From Mesorhizobium sp. M2E.F.Ca.ET.219.01.1.1 (lineage in GTDB: Bacteria > Pseudomonadota > Alphaproteobacteria > Rhizobiales > Rhizobiaceae), in NCBI RefSeq assembly GCF_004016445.2, contig NZ_SADT02000002.1:1240001-1304000 (forward strand): DNA of 64,000 nt, written 5' to 3'. How positions within the stretch are numbered: position 1 is the stretch's first letter; each line of letters begins with the position of its first letter. Below the pieces are notes generated by a model. The model was not told where the DNA came from and made no database searches. It saw nothing but the letters and a program-made list of their open reading frames with translations. The position numbers were made by a program, and so were the translations under genes. Below are positions 61,465 to 64,000 of this stretch, piece by piece.

Positions 61465-62394
61465 TCATTGTCGCGCCGATCCGGGCAGGGCCTGAAGGGT
61501 GGGCTCCAGCAAGCGTAAAACCGCCTCGCGCTTTTTCGCCTTCAACGAGAGGTCGCCGTCGAGGCCGACTTCATGAAGCCAGCTTCCCCGCCATTCGCAA
61601 TAGGCCTGCCTGAGGTCAACCCCGGGCAAGGCCGCGAATTCCGTTATCGGCCGTTGCGGCAGCGCGTTCGGGTCCACATCCCGATAAAGCACCTCCCAGT
61701 TGGCCCCGCCGGTATCGAGGCCGGCGAACCAGTCGAGCCCGAAATCGAGAGGCTTGCGGCTGACGGCGTCGAAGCGGAAGAAGCAATAGCCCGCCCACAA
61801 ATACCAGCGCGCGCCCGCTCGGCGCAGGTCGCCATAGAACGCCACATCTTGAAGAGGCGCGAAGGGGTCGCATGGCTGCGTCGGGAAGAGGTCCTGGTCC
61901 AGAAATCCGAACGCGGCCGGCGCGGCCGGCTTCAGGATATTGCGCCACATCCAGTTGAGCGCCGCGCCGTGGGACCGGCTCGGATTTTTCACGGTCCATG
62001 GATTGGCCGGCAGCCTGACATAGGGAACGCCTCGGGCCGCGCATATCTGCCTGTTCTCGTCCGCGGCAGCTTCGCTGATGCTGTTGTCGGCCACGATGTG
62101 GAGGTCGTGACGGACAAGTCTCCTGGCCAGCCGCGCCTGCAGATCGAGGCATTGGGCATCGCCGAAGGCGATCGTGAGCAGCACATCGCGACCCCGGGCG
62201 GCATCGTGAATGCCCGCGATGTCGCCAGCCTTGGCCGGCAGGCTCAGGAACCTTCGGTCGATTTTCCGGTAGCGGGCCGTCTTGACGGCATGTGTCAGCG
62301 GCTGCAGCCTCAGCCATTGCCGCCAGTTGTATTCACGCAGGGCCTTTGGCACGGGTATGGCAACTCTCAGGCAAAACCGGCTTGGCAGCCACAA
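61465..62394 (-). CDS. putative glycan-biosynthesis protein, GT-A-like
   Basis: 309-residue protein with no family I can name. VLLTIAFGDAQCLDLQARLARRLVRHDLHIVADNS resembles the first strands of a GT-A fold, and AAFGFLDQDLFPTQP offers a DxD-like acidic motif. WYLWAGYCFFRFDAV and a Trp-rich C-terminus follow. A glycosyltransferase role is inferred from this and from its neighbours. The N-terminus is uncertain: the frame opens with TTG at 62394 and a GTG at 62352 is the alternative. First of the minus-strand cluster. Confidence 0.68.
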   Translation of the reverse strand: MWLPSRFCLRVAIPVPKALREYNWRQWLRLQPLTHAVKTARYRKIDRRFLSLPAKAGDIAGIHDAARGRDVLLTIAFGDAQCLDLQARLARRLVRHDLHIVADNSISEAAADENRQICAARGVPYVRLPANPWTVKNPSRSHGAALNWMWRNILKPAAPAAFGFLDQDLFPTQPCDPFAPLQDVAFYGDLRRAGARWYLWAGYCFFRFDAVSRKPLDFGLDWFAGLDTGGANWEVLYRDVDPNALPQRPITEFAALPGVDLRQAYCEWRGSWLHEVGLDGDLSLKAKKREAVLRLLEPTLQALPGSARQ

Positions 62395-62621
62395 TTAATC
62401 CATGGAATCTTCACAATCGCGATCCGGTTGATTTTTTTTGGAAAAGCTCGAACGCAACAGCGTCCAAGTCTCTTGATAACCCGCTATATACAGCATATTC
62501 GTCTTTTCAACACGACTGACACTAAGCGCCCTGCTTTGTTTGTTTGAAGGAAGAAGTCTACGGCGCGCCCGCAGCTCTCCGCCGATCGGACTTGGGTAAA
62601 TGGCGCTCTCCGGAACATACA

Positions 62622-63737
62622 ATGAGAATTTGCTGCGCAATCTCTGCCCTGTTCATGAATGGGGGTCTGCAAAGGGATTGTCTCAATATTAGCGACCGCT
62701 TGATCAAGCGCGGCCATAACGTGACGATCCTGACGACGCGCCAGGTCGGTCATGTCGACAGCTCGGCGACGATAAAGGTCCAGCCTGCCCGGGTTATCTC
62801 CAATCCGGGCACCGAATATGCGCTGGGAAAGACCCTGCTGACGGCCAGGCGGGATTTCGACTGCGTCGTCGGTTTCAACAAGATGGCGGGCCTCGACATC
62901 TATTATGCCGGCGACCCGCCCTATTTTGCCTCGAAGCTCGGATGGTGGCGGCCGTTTTCGCCCCGCTTCATGCGCCAACAAAAGCTCGAATCGATGATCT
63001 TTGCCCCCGGCAGCGCTGTGCAGATCATTGCGCTCAGCGAGCACCAGGCAGCGCTTTACCGCGACTTCTGGCGAACCGAGGAATCGCGCATCCATGTTGT
63101 CGGACCGACGCTCGATCCGAAACGCCGCCGGCCGGAATTGCAGGCCGGCGACCGCAATGAAATCCGCGATCGTTTCGGGCTTCCCCGCCAGGCCGTCATT
63201 GCCTTGAGCATCGCCAACAGAATGAAAGTAAAGGGTCTCGACCGGGCGGTGAAGGCCCTGCAGCCGTTCCCGGATATCCACTGGCTGGTGGCCGGTCTTC
63301 GCAAAAACAGCGAGGAGGAAATCCGGCTGCGCAGCCTGATTGCCAAGTGCGGCATGTCGAACCGGGTCATCCTCCTGGGCATCCAGGAGGACATCCCTGC
63401 GGTTGTGGTTGCGAGCGATTTCATGCTGCACCCGGCGCGCCTGGAAAACACCGGCACGGTGATCCTCGAGGCACTCGCAAATGGCCTGCCGGTCATTGCG
63501 TCGGCCGCTTGCGGATATGCAAAATATGTCGAAGCCAGCGGGGCTGGACTGGTTGTGGCCAATCACGACGATCCCGAAATCTGGCGACAGGCGGTCCTGA
63601 AGGCAGGCGACCCGGGGGTGCGGGCACAATGGCACGAGGCGGCCCTTGCCTACGGCGCATCAAACCCGCTGACCGGCGGACTGGAAGCCGCCTGCGATCT
63701 GATCGAGATGTCGCGGCGCAATCGGCGCGCCGCGTAG
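62622..63737 (+). CDS. GT4 glycosyltransferase (WaaG-like)
   Basis: 371-residue GT-B glycosyltransferase, MRICCAISALFMNGGLQRDCLNIS..., of the lipopolysaccharide core type (WaaG-like). Features are the N-terminal glycine loop GGLQRDC, VVGFNKMAGLDIYYAGDPPYF as in WaaG, the donor-domain start ALSIANRMKVKGLDRAVKAL and the EX7E region ARLENTGTVILEALANGLPVIAS. It probably adds a hexose to LPS core. The ATG at 62622 is used over a longer frame. It diverges from the minus-strand cluster across an AT-rich 227-bp region. Confidence 0.9.
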   Translation: MRICCAISALFMNGGLQRDCLNISDRLIKRGHNVTILTTRQVGHVDSSATIKVQPARVISNPGTEYALGKTLLTARRDFDCVVGFNKMAGLDIYYAGDPPYFASKLGWWRPFSPRFMRQQKLESMIFAPGSAVQIIALSEHQAALYRDFWRTEESRIHVVGPTLDPKRRRPELQAGDRNEIRDRFGLPRQAVIALSIANRMKVKGLDRAVKALQPFPDIHWLVAGLRKNSEEEIRLRSLIAKCGMSNRVILLGIQEDIPAVVVASDFMLHPARLENTGTVILEALANGLPVIASAACGYAKYVEASGAGLVVANHDDPEIWRQAVLKAGDPGVRAQWHEAALAYGASNPLTGGLEAACDLIEMSRRNRRAA

Positions 63738-63894
63738 CGCGGCGACACAAGCGATCCAAATCGCCAAGGGCGATGCCGCTGTGCCTCGCACATGCTGTCG
63801 TCAGGGAGTCCCTATGCCGTCCGGAGTCGCCGCTATTGCAAAGATTCGCCGAAGCTGGTGTCATCCCGTTTTGCACGACTGGTGAGGTACGGTG

Positions 63895-64000
63895 ATGAAG
63901 CGCTCCTCTACGCTGGCCCTGTTTTCCTCGGCTCTCGCTCTGTGTGCTGCCGCTTCGGCTTCCGCGGCCCAGCCCGGCGATCCGCCGGACGGCTTGGCCA
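63895..64000 (+). CDS. 5' end of an exported protein (truncated by window)
   Basis: The ATG at 63895 opens a frame that stays open to the window edge, MKRSSTLALFSSALALCAAA..., a signal peptide ending near ASASA-AQPGD. GAGG lies 8 bases upstream of the start. The mature protein is outside the window, so its function cannot be said. Confidence 0.6.
   Translation, partial: MKRSSTLALFSSALALCAAASASAAQPGDPPDGLA

Noticed and set aside
60330..61613. 427-residue plus-strand frame
   Set aside because: Antisense to the GT2 and GT4 genes, Arg/Gln-rich shadow.

Overview
The window is GC-rich, densely coded chromosomal DNA from an alphaproteobacterium, most likely a Mesorhizobium or close relative (Hyphomicrobiales). 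That placement is an inference. It rests on the gene content (BetI/ChoX, many LysR/TetR/MarR/AraC one-component regulators, CIRCE-controlled groESL), on codon use rich in C and G, and on three kinds of intergenic palindromic repeat of the sort found in rhizobia (1-42 with 25124-25334, 11735-11894, 58801-58920). I see no tRNA, rRNA, CRISPR array, transposase or integrase.

Layout. 1-11.7 kb: fumC, a cupin/LysR divergent pair, betI and choX facing each other across two tandem operator-like palindromes, an alpha/beta hydrolase, a cupredoxin, a Tat-exported phosphoesterase, a patatin lipoprotein, a GST and small proteins. 11.9-17.1 kb: LysE exporter, AraC regulator, GFA and OsmC proteins, then groES-groEL with a perfect CIRCE and a clear sigma70-type promoter. 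17.2-29.2 kb: a methyltransferase and an ATP-grasp-like protein diverging from a mirrored leader; an SDR/LysR pair; a TetR-controlled MFS / FAD-oxidase / PLP-protein operon; a MarR-GNAT fusion; an AraC-GyrI regulator; and a winged-helix TPR regulator. 29.3-35.3 kb: an RND efflux operon with an FAD monooxygenase between adaptor and pump.

35.5-42.4 kb is the most interesting block. It is a tightly coupled six-gene operon matching the Escherichia coli ynbABCD set (CDP-alcohol phosphatidyltransferase, hydrolase-methyltransferase fusion, PAP2-dual-specificity-phosphatase fusion, CDP-diglyceride synthase) plus an acyltransferase and a small membrane protein. A GINT-like gene lies just upstream. Together they look like a pathway for an unidentified membrane lipid. 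A compositionally distinct GT4 gene diverges from it.

43.8-55.1 kb: a MarR-EmrA-EmrB efflux operon with a 20-bp operator, several envelope proteins and two tandem TadG-like von Willebrand proteins. 55.4-64 kb: a HAD hydrolase and ribF. Downstream of ribF a single glycosyltransferase-like gene is bracketed by direct repeats of the ribF 3' end, which looks like an insertion scar. HdeD, a cluster of glycosyltransferase-type genes and the 5' end of an exported protein complete the window.

Start codons were re-chosen from ribosome-binding sites and family alignment wherever the longest open frame looked over-extended. All functions are from reading the sequence; no database search was run.
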